Source: Dermacoccus nishinomiyaensis
Lineage (GTDB): Bacteria > Actinomycetota > Actinomycetes > Actinomycetales > Dermatophilaceae
Direction of reading: 5' to 3'
DNA length: 64,000 nucleotides
Assembly (NCBI RefSeq): GCF_900447535.1
Contig: NZ_UFXX01000001.1
Span: forward strand, 1,798,001 to 1,862,000
Both the position numbers and the translations under genes were made by a program. The notes under the pieces are model-generated. The model was given only the letters and a program-made list of their open reading frames with translations, did no database searches and was not told the DNA's origin. Of the stretch, positions 46,865 to 55,371 are shown in pieces. Each line of letters begins with the position of its first letter. Position 1 is the first letter of the stretch.

Positions 46865-47344
46865 TCAGTGACCGGTCAGGCGGGCCCACGCCGTCGCGGC
46901 GATGCGGCGTTCGTTGGGGAACGTCAGGTGTTCGTGGGCGCGGTCGAGGCGGAACCACTGCGCGTCGATGGCTTCGTGGTCCGGGTCCTTCTCGATGCTG
47001 ATCTCGCCTCCGACGGCTTCGAGCAGGTAGTGGTGCACCATCTTGTGGATGCGGTAGCCCGGCACGGAGAACCAGTAGTCGATGACGCCGAGCGTCACGA
47101 GGGCCCGGCCCTTGATGCCGGTCTCCTCCTCCACCTCGCGTTCCGCGGTCTGGACGAGCGTCTCACCGGCTTCGATGTGGCCCTTCGGCAGGCACCACTC
47201 GACGCGTCCGGCGCGATTGTGGCGCGCGATGAGAGCGAGGTAGGCCTGGTGATCGCGAACGTCGACGACGACGCCGCCCGCAGAGATCTCCTCGAGCGTC
47301 GCAAGGCGCGCAGCCCGGTGCACGCGGTGCGAGGAGACGGTCAT
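46865..47344 (-). CDS. NUDIX hydrolase (MutT4-like)
   Basis: The 159-residue enzyme hydrolyses nucleoside diphosphate derivatives. The NUDIX box is complete: GHIEAGETLVQTAEREVEEETGI read in two parts, GHIEAGE and REVEEETGI. By order it matches mutT4 of Mycobacterium, first gene of the mutT4-DUF6049-murJ series. ATG 47344 is preferred because AAGG is 7 nt upstream; ATG 47350 is only 1 nt away from it. Confidence 0.9.
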   Translation of the reverse strand: MTVSSHRVHRAARLATLEEISAGGVVVDVRDHQAYLALIARHNRAGRVEWCLPKGHIEAGETLVQTAEREVEEETGIKGRALVTLGVIDYWFSVPGYRIHKMVHHYLLEAVGGEISIEKDPDHEAIDAQWFRLDRAHEHLTFPNERRIAATAWARLTGH

Positions 47345-47478
47345 TCTCATACCTTAACGAGAGGGTTCGGCGTTTGCGCCCGCGCTCGCCCGCAGGCCCC
47401 GGCATGATGCGGAAAACTCGCCGGCGCCCGGTCTTGACGTCCGTCGCGGCCGTTCGTGGGCGGCCTGGGGGTGCCCCG

Positions 47479-48276
47479 TCAGTGTTGCTCGCGCTCCGGC
47501 AACAGACGAGCGATGACGGCGCCGACGAGCGTCGCGACCATGAGCGGGATCAGGGCGCCGGTGCCGGCGCCGAGGGCGCACAACAGCAGCGCGGCGAGGG
47601 GCTTGCGCAGGCCAGCGCCGCGAGCGTCACCCATGCGCCGTCGTGAATGAAGGCGGCGATCTCCGGCATCTGCTCGTGTCCGGAGAATCGGGCCTGCGGG
47701 AGGAAGGCCGCGAGGAGGGCGACGGCCATCGTGGCGAGCATGGCCTGCACCCATGACGGTGCCGGCACCGCATCGAGCCATCTGCCCAGCAGCGGCTGTC
47801 CGGCGTTGAAGAGCGCGGCGATCGCAGCGCCCGCGGCTGCGGGAACGAAGGCCCACAGCATCTGTTCCTGACCGCCGCCGACGGTCGGCAGACCGAGGGC
47901 GACGTGCTCACCGCTGGTGGCCTGATGGATGACGACGCAGCCGAGGAAGCCGGCGACGGCCGCGACACCGAGGGCGCACAGGTGAAGCGTGCGCCGCCAG
48001 CGCACGGCGACGGGATCCTCGGAGTCGGTGATGAGGGAGTCGAGGGTGTCGAGGTGGTCATCCTTGCGCCGCAGCGGCACGATGATGACACCGCTGAGCA
48101 GGATGGTGGCGGCAGATCGTACGGGGCTCTGGGCCCGTGCCAGATGAGGTGCTGCGCACCGTTCATCGGGGTCAGCGCGAGGCCGGCCACCGCCCCGAGA
48201 CCGCACCGTAGGCGGCAGCGACCGCGCGGATGCGCCGAGCGGGTAGGAACGGCGGCACGTCTGCTGAGGTGCTCAT
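47479..48276 (-). pseudogene. Frameshifted polytopic membrane protein (ClC-like remnant)
   Basis: Reading from ATG 48276, a single hydrophobic protein can be followed only by changing frame three times: segment 1 MSTSADVPPFLPARR to AYGAVSG (to about 48185), segment 2 GLALTPMNGAQHLIWHG, segment 3 AATILLSGVIIVPL to GAWVTLAAL (to about 47610), segment 4 KPLAALLLCALGAGTGALIP to LLPEREQH. The first break can be explained by one missing G in a GGGG run. Hydrophobicity and the Gly/Pro-containing final helix suggest a remnant of a chloride-channel-like (ClC) protein of about 265 residues, which is short for that family; the identity is uncertain. Confidence 0.6.
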
Positions 48277-48338
48277 GTGGGGACCGTCGATTCGATGCTG
48301 GCGTGGATGTGACCGACGTCGAGCGAGGACGAAGCGAT

Positions 48339-48352
48339 GTTTCACGTGGAAC
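48339..48352. other. parS-like site (one mismatch), upstream of CCA-adding enzyme
   Basis: GTTTCACGTGGAAC in the gap between the divergent pseudogene and cca. Confidence 0.6.
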
Positions 48353-48531
48353 ATGGCGACGGGGGGCGACGATCGCCCGCATTGTTCATCGCAACGACTC
48401 CATTTGATGAAGCCCGTTGCGAAGAGGCGCTGAACGCGAGGCGACGGCCACCACTCAGGCGTGGCGGCAGCCATCACGCGGCAGCGCAACGGGGGTGCGG
48501 CCCGAGGTGGGCGACTGGATACCCTTGACCA

Positions 48532-50061
48532 GTGACGCACACCTCCACCTCCACCCAGCAGGACGCCCGGACGGGCACGACCGCGGCGCCTCCGGCGTCG
48601 GGGGCGAGGATGCTCGGGACAGCGATCGCGCATCTCGAACCGGTCATGCCGCTGCTGCGGCAGCTCGGTGAGCTGTTCGCCGGGGCCGGGCACGAGATCG
48701 CTCTCGTCGGTGGGCCGGTGCGCGACGCCTTCCTCTCCCGCACCTCGCCGGATCTGGACTTCACGACGTCCGCCCGCCCCGATGACACCGAGCGCATCGT
48801 CGCCGGATGGGCCGACGCGACGTGGGATCTGGGCCGCGCGTTCGGCACGATCGGGGTGCGCAAGGGTGGCGTCCAGGTCGAGATCACGACCTACCGCGCT
48901 GACGCCTACGACCGTGAGACGCGCAAGCCGGTGGTCGAGTTCGGTGACTCGCTCGACGACGATCTCGTCCGCCGCGACTTCACCGTCAACGCGATGGCGC
49001 TGCGCCTGCCCGACCTGACGTTCGTCGACCCGTACGGCGGTCTCGCCGACCTGGCTGCAGGTGTGCTGCGCACCCCGACCGACCCGGAGGTCTCGTTCGG
49101 TGACGACCCACTGCGCATGATGCGCGCGGCACGTTTCTCGTCGCAGCTCGGGTTCGACGTCGCGCCCGAAGCGTTCAGGGCGATGCGCGAAATGGCCGCG
49201 TCGATCGAGATGATTTCGGCCGAGCGCGTGCGGGACGAACTGGTCAAGCTCCTCATGTCACCGACGCCGCGCCGGGGGCTCGAACTGCTCGTCGAGTCGG
49301 GCATCGCCGAACACGTGCTGCCCGAACTTCCGGCGCTCGCGCTCGAGATCGACGAGCACCACCGTCACAAGGACGTGTACGAGCACTCACTCATCGTGCT
49401 CGAGCAGGCGATGGCGCTCGAGGGACCGCGCGAGGTGCCGGGGGTCGAGGCGCCGACCGAGGTCGAGGGGCCGGATCTCGTGCTGCGCCTCGCGGCTCTG
49501 CTGCACGACATCGGCAAGCCCGACACGCGACGTTTCGAGCCGGGTGGCGGCGTGAGCTTCCACCATCATGAACTCGTCGGCGCGAAGATGACGCGCAAGC
49601 GGTTGCGCGCGCTGCGTTTCGACAAGGAGACGATCAAGCAGGTCTCCCGTCTCGTAGAGCTGCACCTGCGTTTCCACGGCTACGGCAACGGTGAGTGGAC
49701 CGACTCGGCCGTGCGCCGCTACGTCACGGACGCAGGGCCGTTGCTGCCGCGCCTGCACCTGCTGACGCGAGCGGATTCGACGACGCGCAACAAGCGCAAA
49801 GCAGCCCGGCTGCAAGCGACCTACGACGACCTCGAGGCGCGCATCGAGCGCCTCCAGGCCGAAGAGGAGCTGGCCGCCGTGCGGCCCGAGCTCGACGGCA
49901 ACGAGATCCAGGCCGTCCTCGGCATCAAGCCCGGGCCGGTACTCGGGCGTGCCTACAAGCACCTGCTCGCGGTGCGCCTCGATGAGGGCGTCATCGGCAA
50001 GGACGCCGCGAGCGAGCGGCTGCGTGAATGGTGGGCGCAGCAGCCGGAGTCGCAGGGCTGA
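48532..50061 (+). CDS. cca: CCA tRNA nucleotidyltransferase with HD domain
   Basis: The 509-residue enzyme adds or repairs the CCA end of tRNAs. The nucleotidyltransferase core has GGPVRDAFL, DLDFTTSARP (catalytic Asp pair) and RRDFTVNAMAL; the HD phosphohydrolase part has KDVYEHSL and LLHDIGKPDTR. The first 26 residues are a Thr/Ala-rich extension. It is the homologue of mycobacterial pcnA, divergent from the NUDIX gene as there. It matters here because tRNA-Ala at 14868 lacks an encoded CCA. The start is GTG 48532. Confidence 0.94.
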   Translation: MTHTSTSTQQDARTGTTAAPPASGARMLGTAIAHLEPVMPLLRQLGELFAGAGHEIALVGGPVRDAFLSRTSPDLDFTTSARPDDTERIVAGWADATWDLGRAFGTIGVRKGGVQVEITTYRADAYDRETRKPVVEFGDSLDDDLVRRDFTVNAMALRLPDLTFVDPYGGLADLAAGVLRTPTDPEVSFGDDPLRMMRAARFSSQLGFDVAPEAFRAMREMAASIEMISAERVRDELVKLLMSPTPRRGLELLVESGIAEHVLPELPALALEIDEHHRHKDVYEHSLIVLEQAMALEGPREVPGVEAPTEVEGPDLVLRLAALLHDIGKPDTRRFEPGGGVSFHHHELVGAKMTRKRLRALRFDKETIKQVSRLVELHLRFHGYGNGEWTDSAVRRYVTDAGPLLPRLHLLTRADSTTRNKRKAARLQATYDDLEARIERLQAEEELAAVRPELDGNEIQAVLGIKPGPVLGRAYKHLLAVRLDEGVIGKDAASERLREWWAQQPESQG

Positions 50062-50200
50062 CGGGGGCATTGCGCTGTCCGTGTTGGTATTGCGTCATTC
50101 GTGTTCTCGCGGGTGCGCGTCGCGGGCCGATGGCGGGTGCCGTGGACTGCGGCGGGCGTGTTGCCGCCGTCACGGCTGGCGTGCCTGACAAGCTGGTGCC

Positions 50201-50932
50201 ATGACTGCAGTGGACGTGGCGTGGCAGGGCCTCGACGACGAGACGCGCCTCGACGTGGCGTCGGTCGACTTCGCCGAGGAGGGCGGGTTCGTCGCGACCG
50301 GACGTCAGTCCACGGAGACGTGGCGCGTGCAGTGGGATCTCGTCGTGGATTCACGCTGGCGCACGAAGTTCGTGACGCTCGACGCGGAGGGCTACGTGCC
50401 TGTTTCACCTGAAACCGACGACGTTTCACGTGAAACAGCGGACGAGGGCGGCTGGCGGGAGCGGGTGTGGCAACGCCACCTCAACCTCTGGCGCCGTGAC
50501 GACGGAGCTCGCTCGCTGTGGCGCTGGGAGGGTGACGGGTCGGGCGACGCGCCCGGTTGGCTGGCCCCGCTCGGCATGGAGGACGGCATGGAACTGCTCC
50601 TCAGCGACGCCGTCGACGTCGACCTCGGCGGCTGCCCGGTGACGAACACGATGCCGATCCGTCGTCTCGGGGTCGACGCTGCCGGCGTCGGGGAACGGCC
50701 GATCACGACGGCGTGGGTGCGCCTTCCGGATCTCGCTGTCATGCCGTCGCCGCAGGTGTACTCGTCGGGTCCGCAGGCGCTGACGGAGGCGATGACGGTG
50801 CTCGACCCGCGTGTGTTCTCGGTCGTGCACTACCGCTCGGCGACGCGCGACGTCAGCGTCGACCTCACCGTCGACGATCATGGCCTCGTGCTCACCTACC
50901 CCGATCTCGCCGCGCGCGTCGACGTCCCATGA
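50201..50932 (+). CDS. Putative glycolipid-binding domain protein
   Basis: The 243-residue protein lacks signal peptide and membrane helix. Motifs such as WRVQWDLVVD, DVDLGGCPVTNTMPIRRLG, TAWVRLPDLAVMPSPQVY and VVHYRSA are those of the putative glycolipid-binding family (PF06475). A parS site (50423) and a one-mismatch copy (50402) are read as VSRET and VSPET in a loop after about residue 67. It overlaps the next gene (a GT87 mannosyltransferase) by ATGA, which supports a shared role in glycolipid metabolism. Confidence 0.82.
   Translation: MTAVDVAWQGLDDETRLDVASVDFAEEGGFVATGRQSTETWRVQWDLVVDSRWRTKFVTLDAEGYVPVSPETDDVSRETADEGGWRERVWQRHLNLWRRDDGARSLWRWEGDGSGDAPGWLAPLGMEDGMELLLSDAVDVDLGGCPVTNTMPIRRLGVDAAGVGERPITTAWVRLPDLAVMPSPQVYSSGPQALTEAMTVLDPRVFSVVHYRSATRDVSVDLTVDDHGLVLTYPDLAARVDVP
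50402..50415. other. parS-like site (one mismatch), glycolipid-binding gene
   Basis: GTTTCACCTGAAAC, 21 bp (two helical turns) from a perfect site. Confidence 0.55.
50423..50436. other. parS site (perfect 14-mer), glycolipid-binding gene
   Basis: GTTTCACGTGAAAC, read VSRET. Confidence 0.94.
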
Positions 50933-52317
50933 CCAGGACCATGGTCGAACCCCCGGCTCGCGATTCGGTGCATTCTGAGCCGCCGGCCGAGGCCAGCTCC
51001 TGCGACCGTCGCACCCGGATGCGCTCCGGGGCCGCGCTTGTCGCCGGGGCGCTGCTCGCCATCGCAGCCGTCACCGCGTTCATCCTGCACAAGCTGGCCG
51101 CGCAAGATCCGGACACGTGGCTCATCGATCTGCGCGTCTATCTCCTGGGGGCTCGGCACGCGTTCTCGCCCGACCTCTACGACCAGCAGTACCCCGTCGC
51201 GTCGTTGCCGTTCACGTACCCGCCCTTCGGCGCGATGGTGATGGCGCCGCTCGGGCACCTGCCGTTCCCCGTGGCAGCCACGCTCGTGACGGCGACGTCG
51301 TGTGCCGCGCTCATGCTCGTCACGCGGCGCGCGCTGTCCGCCGCGTCCCGCCTCGGGCGTCGTGGCCGAGGGATGCGGTGGTGGTTCATCCCGGTCGGCG
51401 TGCTGGCGATCGCATTTGAGCCGGTGTGGGCGACGTTCTCGTTCGGGCAGGTCAACCTCATCGTGCTGGCGTTGTGTCTGCTCGATCTGACGGGCCGTCA
51501 TCGTGCGCGCGGTGTCATGGTCGGTCTGGCTGCGGGGTTGAAGCTGACGCCGCTGTTCTTCGTCGCCTATCTGGTGTTCACGCGGCAGTTCCGGGCTGCG
51601 GCGACGGTGTGCGTGACGTTCGCCGCCACCGTCGCGGTGGGGTTCATGTTCAATCCCCATGGCGCGACGGTCTTCTGGACGGATGCGGTGCGCGATCCGT
51701 CGCGCGTGGGTTCGGCCTTCTTCGCCGGTAACCAGGCCCTCACCGGGGTGCTGCCGCGGTGGGCCGGTGGGCCTCTGCCGCACGCCGTCGTCCTCGTGGC
51801 GCAGGCGCTCGCGGGTCTGGCGGCGCTCGTCGCGGCTTCCTACCTCCACCGTCGCGGTCGTGAACTCGAGTCGGTGATCGCCGCGTCGTTCGGGATGCTC
51901 GCGATGTCGCCGATCTCGTGGAGCCATCACTGGGTCTGGGCGTGGCCGGCAGCTCTGGTGCTCGTGGCGGCGCTCGTCCGTCAGCTCCGGGGTGCGCGCG
52001 GGGGCAATGGCGAGCATGCGGCCGATGACGTAGACCATGGCGACGCGCGGGGCATCGGTGCCGCCGAGCGGGCGCCCGGCTGGGCCGTCGCCACGGGTGC
52101 GCTCCTCATGGTGTGGCTGTTCGTCTTCGTCTCGCGCTCGACGTGGTGGCCACCTCACTACGAGGACGCCGAGTTGTCGTGGAGCCTCGTCCAGAAGGTC
52201 TTGGGCAACACGTACGTCGTCGCCGGCGCGCTGTGGATCGCCTGGGCACTCCTCGACGCCCGTGCGGGCCGACGCGGGCGCAACGTCGCTTCACTCGCCC
52301 CACGCGGTGGCGAGTAA
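50929..52317 (+). CDS. GT87-family alpha-1,2-mannosyltransferase-like membrane protein (PimE-like)
   Basis: The 462-residue polytopic protein belongs to the polyprenyl-phosphomannose-dependent GT-C transferases (DUF2029/GT87). Early motifs IDLRVYLLGAR (catalytic-type Asp after helix 1) and PFTYPPFGAMVMAPL, and the mid-protein GLAAGLKLTPLFFVAYL are typical. These enzymes add mannose to phosphatidylinositol mannosides, lipomannan or similar glycolipids outside the membrane. ATG overlaps the glycolipid-binding gene by 4 nt. The stop codon lies in copy B of a small dispersed repeat. Confidence 0.85.
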   Translation: MTRTMVEPPARDSVHSEPPAEASSCDRRTRMRSGAALVAGALLAIAAVTAFILHKLAAQDPDTWLIDLRVYLLGARHAFSPDLYDQQYPVASLPFTYPPFGAMVMAPLGHLPFPVAATLVTATSCAALMLVTRRALSAASRLGRRGRGMRWWFIPVGVLAIAFEPVWATFSFGQVNLIVLALCLLDLTGRHRARGVMVGLAAGLKLTPLFFVAYLVFTRQFRAAATVCVTFAATVAVGFMFNPHGATVFWTDAVRDPSRVGSAFFAGNQALTGVLPRWAGGPLPHAVVLVAQALAGLAALVAASYLHRRGRELESVIAASFGMLAMSPISWSHHWVWAWPAALVLVAALVRQLRGARGGNGEHAADDVDHGDARGIGAAERAPGWAVATGALLMVWLFVFVSRSTWWPPHYEDAELSWSLVQKVLGNTYVVAGALWIAWALLDARAGRRGRNVASLAPRGGE

Positions 52318-52370
52318 CTCACAGGTAGGCGCGCAGTTGCCTGCCGACGCGTGACTTACCCGCCATCCTG
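52314..52370. repeat. Dispersed palindromic repeat, copy B (57 nt)
   Basis: Aligns without gaps to 8397-8453 (45 of 57 identical) and begins at the stop codon of the GT87 gene. Conserved parts are GTAACTCAC at the start and CGCCATCCTG at the end. Confidence 0.5.
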
Positions 52371-52433
52371 ACAGCGCCCTGGCCCACCGGGCACCCACGC
52401 CCCACCGCCGACACAGGCACCCCGCCGACCCGC

Positions 52434-52454
52434 GATGTATCGAACCGAGACATC
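52434..52454. promoter_or_regulatory. Operator-like palindrome, site 1
   Basis: GATGTATCG-AAC-CGAGACATC, a 9-3-9 palindrome with one mismatch, 67 nt upstream of the sugar-binding protein gene. Its core matches site 2 at 55285-55301. Confidence 0.6.
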
Positions 52455-52521
52455 AGGTGGGGCACAATGGACGCTGATAGTCACGTCCGCGCCGTCGGCG
52501 CCCCGGAGAAGGATCATCCAC

Positions 52522-53502
52522 ATGCGCAAGTCCCTGACGATGGCGAGTGTCGCCGTGCTCGCCACCTCGCTCGCCGCGTGCAGTTCCACGGGTGGGCGCA
52601 AGGCGGTCGAGGAGGCGTCGAACAACGCCGGTCACGCGAACACTCCGACGATGACGGTCGCTCTCGTCACGCACTCGGGCCCGGGTGACACGTTCTGGGA
52701 CATCGTGCGCAAGGGCGCCGAGGATGCGGCGGCGAAGGACAACGTCAAGCTCGAGTACACCTCCGACCCGGACGGTTCGAAGCAGTCGAACCTCGTGCAG
52801 CAGGCCGTCGACAAGAAGGTCGACGGCATCGCCCTGACGCTCGCGAAGCCGGATGCCATGAAGGGCTCCGTGGAGGCGGCGAAGAAGGCGGGCATCCCCG
52901 TCGTCGCGCTCAACGGCGGCCTGGACGACTGGAAGAAGATGGGCGTCGAGAGCTACTTCGGCCAGGACGAGAAGATCGCCGGCGAGGCGGCAGGCGACAA
53001 GCTCAAGAGCGGCGGCGCCAAGAAGGTGCTGTGCGTCATCCACGAGCAGGGCAACGTCGGCCACATGGATCGCTGTGCGGGCGTCAAGAGCAAGTTCGAC
53101 GCGACGGAGAACATCTACGTCAACGGCACGGACATGCCGAGCGTGCAGAGTGCGATCACGAGCAAGCTGCAGCAGGACAAGACGATCGATGCCGTCCTCG
53201 GCCTCGGCGGCCCGTACGCGATGGCGGCGACGAAGTCGGTCAAGGACGCGAGCTCGGACGCCAAGGTCTACACGTTCGACACGAGCAACGAGGTGCTCGG
53301 CGCGATCAAGGCGGGCACGATCCAGTGGGCGGTCGACCAGCAGCCGTACCTGCAGGGATACCTCGCGGTCGACTCGCTGTGGCTGCGCAAGAACAACGGC
53401 AACATCGTCGGCGGTGGCGAACCCGTGCTCACCGGGCCCGCGTTCATCGACAAGTCGAACGTCGCCGACGTCGAGAAGTACGCCAAGTCCGGCCGCCGCT
53501 GA
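52522..53502 (+). CDS. Sugar ABC transporter substrate-binding lipoprotein
   Basis: The 326-residue lipoprotein has a signal peptide with lipobox LAAC and a periplasmic-binding domain of the ribose/galactose (PBP I) type: VALVTHSGPGDTFWDIVRKG, DGIALTLAKPDAMKG, GIPVVALNGG and VLGLGGPYAMAAT. It should deliver a sugar or sugar-like ligand to the permease and ATPase at 55372-57515. ATG 52522 has AGAAGGA upstream; the longer frame from 52435 covers the operator and was rejected. Between it and the permease lie an esterase and a biotinyl-domain gene. Confidence 0.92.
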   Translation: MRKSLTMASVAVLATSLAACSSTGGRKAVEEASNNAGHANTPTMTVALVTHSGPGDTFWDIVRKGAEDAAAKDNVKLEYTSDPDGSKQSNLVQQAVDKKVDGIALTLAKPDAMKGSVEAAKKAGIPVVALNGGLDDWKKMGVESYFGQDEKIAGEAAGDKLKSGGAKKVLCVIHEQGNVGHMDRCAGVKSKFDATENIYVNGTDMPSVQSAITSKLQQDKTIDAVLGLGGPYAMAATKSVKDASSDAKVYTFDTSNEVLGAIKAGTIQWAVDQQPYLQGYLAVDSLWLRKNNGNIVGGGEPVLTGPAFIDKSNVADVEKYAKSGRR

Positions 53503-53670
53503 GCCCTGCCCGGCCCCGGCTCTTCGTTCCCAGCACATCGCGCGTGCACCTCTGGTTCGGCGGTGGCACAGCTGGCACTCACCTGAGTGTGATGCGCTGA
53601 GCGTTGGGCCTGGGGAGAGTCCGTCGATGGTGCCTCGAACCGCGAGGTGCCCTACGGGAAGGGCGGGGAG

Positions 53671-55011
53671 ATGATCGAGCCGGACGGCATGACGTTCGCG
53701 GTCATGATCTGGATTCTGGGCTTGCTCATCACGCTGTTCGTGGCGCTGCGGGGCCATGCGTTCGGCACGAAGTCGCTCAAGCACATCGCGATGCGGCTCG
53801 GTGGCATGCTGACGAGCACGTTCGTCCTCGTGCTCGCCGCCGTCGTGACGCTCAACGCGAAGTACGGGTGGTACTCGTCCTGGCAGGACGTGCAGGCCGC
53901 CGTCACCGGGACGCCGCCCACGATCGAGCAGCACACGCACGGCCAGGCCCGCACGCAGGAGCAGAAGAGCGAGGCGGCGCAGCAGGCGCAGGAGAGCGAC
54001 GCCGCCGCCGACTCGAAGTACGCCGCCCAGCGCGCTCGCTACGAGGCCGGCCTTCACCTCAAGCCGTCCGCGACGGGGCAGTGGATCAACATCAACGTGC
54101 CCGGTATTCGTATGCAGGGCAACGACATCGGCCGTGTCATGGTGTGGTTGCCGCCGTCGTACACGAGCGACACGAAGCGGACGTACCCCGTCATCGAGGC
54201 CTTCCACGGCATCCCGGGCGGCACCCTCGACTACCAGCGCGTGTTCCACCTCGACGCCTCGCTGCGTGACGCGGTGAGCCGCGGCGCGATGCGCGACGCC
54301 ATCATCATCGTGCCGCAGGAGATGCCGGGTGGCATCGACACCGAGTGCGTCGACGGCGGCGGCCTCAACATGGAGACGTGGTTGACGTCGATGGTGCCCG
54401 ACTACATCACGAAGAACTTCCGCGCCCAGGCCAGCCGTGAGGCGTGGACGACGATCGGCGTCTCGGCCGGAGGCTGGTGCTCGTCGATGGCGACGATCCT
54501 GCACCCCGACCGGTACGCGGGAGGCGCGAGCCTCGGTGGGTACTACTCACCGCAGTTCGCCACGTGGAACCCGTTCAAGGGCAAGGTTCCCGAGCGCTAC
54601 GACCTCATTGCGCAGGTCAAGAAGAACCCGCACCCGCAGTCGCTGTGGGTGCTCGTCTCGGGCGCGGACAAGCTGTCCGGCGCCTCCAGCGAGGCGTTCA
54701 TCAAGGCGGCGACGGCGTACGACGTCACCCAGGTCGATCTGCCTCACGCAGGCCACCGCGTCGGCGTGTGGCAGAGCACGTTCCCCGACGTCTTCACGTG
54801 GATGGGCAAGACGTTCCCCATGTTCGCAGCCTCGGCGGGTTCGACGTCACAGCAGTCGGCGTCGCCGTCGCCGTCCAGTTCGCCGTCAGCGCCCTCGTCG
54901 CAGATGCAACCGTCGGCAAGTCCACTGACGGGCCGTCACCGTGGGCTCACCCATCCCGTCACGGGTTCGACGAACGGCCTCGTCGGCTTGACGCCGCGAA
55001 CGCGCGGGTAA
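53671..55011 (+). CDS. Membrane-anchored esterase-family alpha/beta hydrolase
   Basis: The 446-residue protein has two N-terminal membrane helices (about 6-24 and 43-62), a Gln/Ala-rich linker and an esterase D/mycolyltransferase-like domain (about 120-390) exposed outside. The nucleophile is in GVSAGGWCSS, an oxyanion-type loop in FHGIPGG, and a His in DLPHAGHRVG is the likely third member. The last 55 residues are Ser/Pro-rich. ATG 53671 has AAGGG upstream. Its place inside a sugar-uptake locus suggests deacylation of a carbohydrate ligand or a wall polymer, which is inference. Confidence 0.78.
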   Translation: MIEPDGMTFAVMIWILGLLITLFVALRGHAFGTKSLKHIAMRLGGMLTSTFVLVLAAVVTLNAKYGWYSSWQDVQAAVTGTPPTIEQHTHGQARTQEQKSEAAQQAQESDAAADSKYAAQRARYEAGLHLKPSATGQWININVPGIRMQGNDIGRVMVWLPPSYTSDTKRTYPVIEAFHGIPGGTLDYQRVFHLDASLRDAVSRGAMRDAIIIVPQEMPGGIDTECVDGGGLNMETWLTSMVPDYITKNFRAQASREAWTTIGVSAGGWCSSMATILHPDRYAGGASLGGYYSPQFATWNPFKGKVPERYDLIAQVKKNPHPQSLWVLVSGADKLSGASSEAFIKAATAYDVTQVDLPHAGHRVGVWQSTFPDVFTWMGKTFPMFAASAGSTSQQSASPSPSSSPSAPSSQMQPSASPLTGRHRGLTHPVTGSTNGLVGLTPRTRG

Positions 55012-55037
55012 CAGCGCGCCTCTGCCACGATGCTGGC

Positions 55038-55256
55038 ATGGGCACACAACACATCGCATCCGACCTCGTCGCGAACGTCCACTCCATCGCGGTGAGCGTC
55101 GGCCAGCGCGTCGAGGCCGGTGACGAACTCGTCCTGCTCGAGTCGATGAAGATGGAGATCCCCGTCGTCCCCGAGGAGCCGGGCACCGTCGTCGAGATCC
55201 GCGTCCAGCCCGGTGACGTCGTGCAGGAGGGCGACGTCCTCGTCGTCCTTCAGTGA
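55038..55256 (+). CDS. Free-standing biotin/lipoyl carrier domain protein
   Basis: The 72-residue protein is only a biotinyl/lipoyl attachment domain, with the modification site Lys in ESMKMEIPV and the mirror hairpin GDVVQEGDVLVVLQ. Such free domains occur in actinobacteria as biotin/lipoyl-binding carrier proteins with unknown partner enzymes. No carboxylase gene is nearby. It lies 26 nt after the esterase and before the permease. Confidence 0.85.
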   Translation: MGTQHIASDLVANVHSIAVSVGQRVEAGDELVLLESMKMEIPVVPEEPGTVVEIRVQPGDVVQEGDVLVVLQ

Positions 55257-55284
55257 GCGAGCGCCGCGCGGCGCGGTCGGGAAA

Positions 55285-55301
55285 TGTATCGGTTCGATAC
55301 A
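55285..55301. promoter_or_regulatory. Operator-like palindrome, site 2
   Basis: TGTATCG-GTT-CGATACA is a perfect 7-3-7 palindrome, 70 nt upstream of the permease start. In reverse complement its core is GTATCGAACCGATAC, the same as site 1 with one change. Confidence 0.65.
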
Positions 55302-55371
55302 CCTGTCCTCTACCATGAAGGACGGTGAAGGTACCCCTTCGCCTGCCCGCACACTCGAAAGGGAGCCTCGC

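Noticed and set aside
52453..54504. A 683-codon - strand ORF opposite the binding-protein and esterase genes
   Set aside because: Spans two well-supported genes and an operator on the other strand; no domain.
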